From NCBI RefSeq assembly GCF_000934685.1, contig NZ_JYNQ01000001.1, forward strand, positions 1,848,501 through 1,912,500: a stretch of DNA of 64,000 nucleotides. The letters are read 5' to 3'. The notes under the pieces are model-generated. The model was not told the DNA's origin and ran no database searches. It was given only the letters and a program-made list of their open reading frames with translations. The stretch comes from Lacinutrix sp. Hel_I_90 (GTDB lineage Bacteria > Bacteroidota > Bacteroidia > Flavobacteriales > Flavobacteriaceae). The translations under genes and the position numbers were made by a program. How positions within the stretch are numbered: the first letter of the stretch is position 1; each line of letters begins with the position of its first letter. Shown here piece by piece: positions 62,683 through 64,000 of this stretch.

Positions 62683-63999
62683 TTAGCTGCCGCACATTAA
62701 ACAGTCGTCTCCTTCTGCTTCTTTTGCTTGTGCGATTAAAGCTTTCATTTCTTCGGCACTCAAGGGCTCCACCTCAAGGTTTTCTGGTTTTTGCTTTGCA
62801 AAGGTCTGTGCTGTTTTAGCAGCTTTTTGTTGCTTTTGTGCTATACCGTCATTATTTACTGTCGCTTCCCGAGCTACTGGTTCTGCTTTTCTTTCTTTAG
62901 TTAATGTCATTTTCTTAGCATCTACGGCACTCTTAGTACGTAAATAATACATCCCTGTTTTTAAACCACTCTGCCAAGCATAAAAGTGCATGGATGTTAA
63001 TTTTGCCATCGTTGCGCCTTCTAAGAATAAATTAAGCGATTGCGATTGATCTATAAAATAACCACGCTGACGAGACATATCGATAATATCTTTCATGCTC
63101 ATTTCCCAAACTGTTTTATAGAGCGCTTTAATATCTGCAGGTATCCCATCTACTGCTTGAATAGAGCCATTAGCTCTCATGATTTCGTTTTTCAACTCTT
63201 CATTCCAAAGGTCTAATTCTATTAAATCTTCAAGTAAATGTTTGTTCACAACAATAAACTCGCCAGACAATACACGACGCGTATAAATGTTAGATGTATA
63301 AGGCTCGAAACATTCATTATTTCCTAAAATTTGAGAGGTCGAAGCCGTTGGCATTGGTGCAACTAATAACGAGTTACGTACCCCATGCTTTTTAACTTCT
63401 TTTCTTAACTTCTCCCAATCCCAACGACCACTTAAGGTGTCTTCTTGAATGTTCCATAAGTTATGCTGAAATTTCCCTTCGCTTATTGGCGACCCTTTAT
63501 AACTTTCGTAAGGCCCGTCTGCTTTTGCTTCTTCCATACTTGCTGTAACCGCAGCAAAATATAAAGTTTCAAAAATCTCTTGATTTAACGCTTTCGCTTC
63601 GTCACTAGTAAATGGTAAACGCAATTTGATAAAGGCATCTGCTAAACCTTGAACCCCAATACCAACCGGTCTGTGGCGCATATTTGAGTTTTCAGCTTCT
63701 TTTACAGGGTAGTAATTTCTATCAATAACTCTGTTTAAATTCTTGGTTACTCGTTTTGTAATTCTGAATAACTCTTTATGATCAAATTCACCATTTTTTA
63801 TAAACATTGGTAATGCAATAGACGCTAGATTACAAACAGCGACCTCATCTGGAGAGGTATATTCCATAATCTCCGTACATAAATTTGAAGAACGAATGGT
63901 TCCTAAATTTTTCTGATTAGACTTACGGTTTGCTGCATCTTTATACAACATATATGGTGTTCCCGTTTCAATTTGAGATTCTAAAATTTTCTCCCAAAG
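62683..63999 (-). CDS. nrdA: Ribonucleoside-diphosphate reductase class I alpha subunit (C-terminal part, truncated by window edge)
   Basis: The large subunit reduces ribonucleoside diphosphates to deoxy forms. The frame stays open to the window edge ([17 protein letters not shown] before the ATG at 63951), so the start lies outside. The visible ~438 residues include [23 protein letters not shown] with catalytic-site residues, [15 protein letters not shown] and [11 protein letters not shown]. The C-terminus is GDDCLMCGS, the CxxC pair that re-reduces the active site. A Glu/Ala/Lys-rich stretch before the tail (about 60 residues) is a flexible linker. The beta subunit is not in the window. Confidence 0.95.
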   Translation of the reverse strand, partial: LWEKILESQIETGTPYMLYKDAANRKSNQKNLGTIRSSNLCTEIMEYTSPDEVAVCNLASIALPMFIKNGEFDHKELFRITKRVTKNLNRVIDRNYYPVKEAENSNMRHRPVGIGVQGLADAFIKLRLPFTSDEAKALNQEIFETLYFAAVTASMEEAKADGPYESYKGSPISEGKFQHNLWNIQEDTLSGRWDWEKLRKEVKKHGVRNSLLVAPMPTASTSQILGNNECFEPYTSNIYTRRVLSGEFIVVNKHLLEDLIELDLWNEELKNEIMRANGSIQAVDGIPADIKALYKTVWEMSMKDIIDMSRQRGYFIDQSQSLNLFLEGATMAKLTSMHFYAWQSGLKTGMYYLRTKSAVDAKKMTLTKERKAEPVAREATVNNDGIAQKQQKAAKTAQTFAKQKPENLEVEPLSAEEMKALIAQAKEAEGDDCLMCGS

Positions 64000-64000
64000 C

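Overview
The window looks like a chromosomal segment from a marine-type member of the Flavobacteriaceae (Bacteroidota). The DNA is AT-rich. Many genes are preceded by the Bacteroidota -7 promoter element TAnnTTTG rather than a clear Shine-Dalgarno sequence. Several secreted proteins carry type IX secretion (T9SS) sorting domains, and TonB-dependent receptor, PorT-like and DUF5686 proteins are present. No rRNA, tRNA, CRISPR array, intact insertion sequence or prophage was seen. Genes at both window edges are cut: a DUF5686 protein on the left and the class I ribonucleotide reductase large subunit on the right.

Layout. 1-7.3 kb: DUF5686 C-terminus, an MMPL/RND-type exporter, asnS, rpoN and a divergent PAP2-like membrane protein. 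7.4-12.6 kb (minus): PorT-like protein, two ExbD, a small membrane protein, ExbB, cytosolic asparaginase and a TatD nuclease. 12.7-25.3 kb: an accessory signalling island (below). 25.4-31.6 kb: 2-oxoglutarate dehydrogenase E2 and E1, small envelope proteins and a polyprenyl synthase. 31.7-38.4 kb: a TetR-TolC-MFP-RND efflux operon behind a perfect inverted-repeat operator. 38.5-50.2 kb: aspS, a two-gene cassette between duplicated 25-bp terminator sequences, an unusual ClC protein, tadA, a T9SS-exported M36 metalloprotease, dxs and dgt. 50.4-58.9 kb: a phosphate-starvation cluster (below). 59-64 kb: a MITE-like inverted repeat, chromate transporter, OmpA lipoprotein, CPBP protease, zinc-ribbon protein and nrdA.

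Signalling island. A minus-strand ECF sigma factor and a membrane TPR protein that looks like its anti-sigma partner face a plus-strand run: a T9SS-secreted protein, two paralogous lipoproteins, a PKD/outer-membrane-barrel protein, a periplasmic TPR-CHAT peptidase, a retropepsin-like aspartic protease and an orphan NarL-type response regulator. Four sites share GGTAACA, exactly 17 nt, then ATATAA. Three lie directly before the secreted protein and the lipoproteins and are probably promoters for the ECF factor. Immediately downstream of the response regulator, and starting on its stop codon, is a tandem array of six promoter units with a period of about 145-150 bp. Each has a palindrome (TACGT-N6-ACGTA), a TAnCTTTA box and a short leader. 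Five end in a bulged hairpin whose stem covaries between copies; the sixth leads to a 31-residue membrane peptide. This is the best candidate here for an undescribed system: a response regulator controlling a multicopy small-RNA family.

Phosphate cluster. A TonB-dependent receptor plus lipoprotein, an OprP/O-type porin and a PiT transporter with a C-terminal PhoU-like domain each have 11-bp direct repeats (AACATT-like) upstream. These are phased identically, with the grid ending 2 nt before the -7 box. The same grid precedes an otherwise geneless stretch that ends in an orphan intrinsic terminator, which predicts a phosphate-regulated small RNA of about 100 nt.
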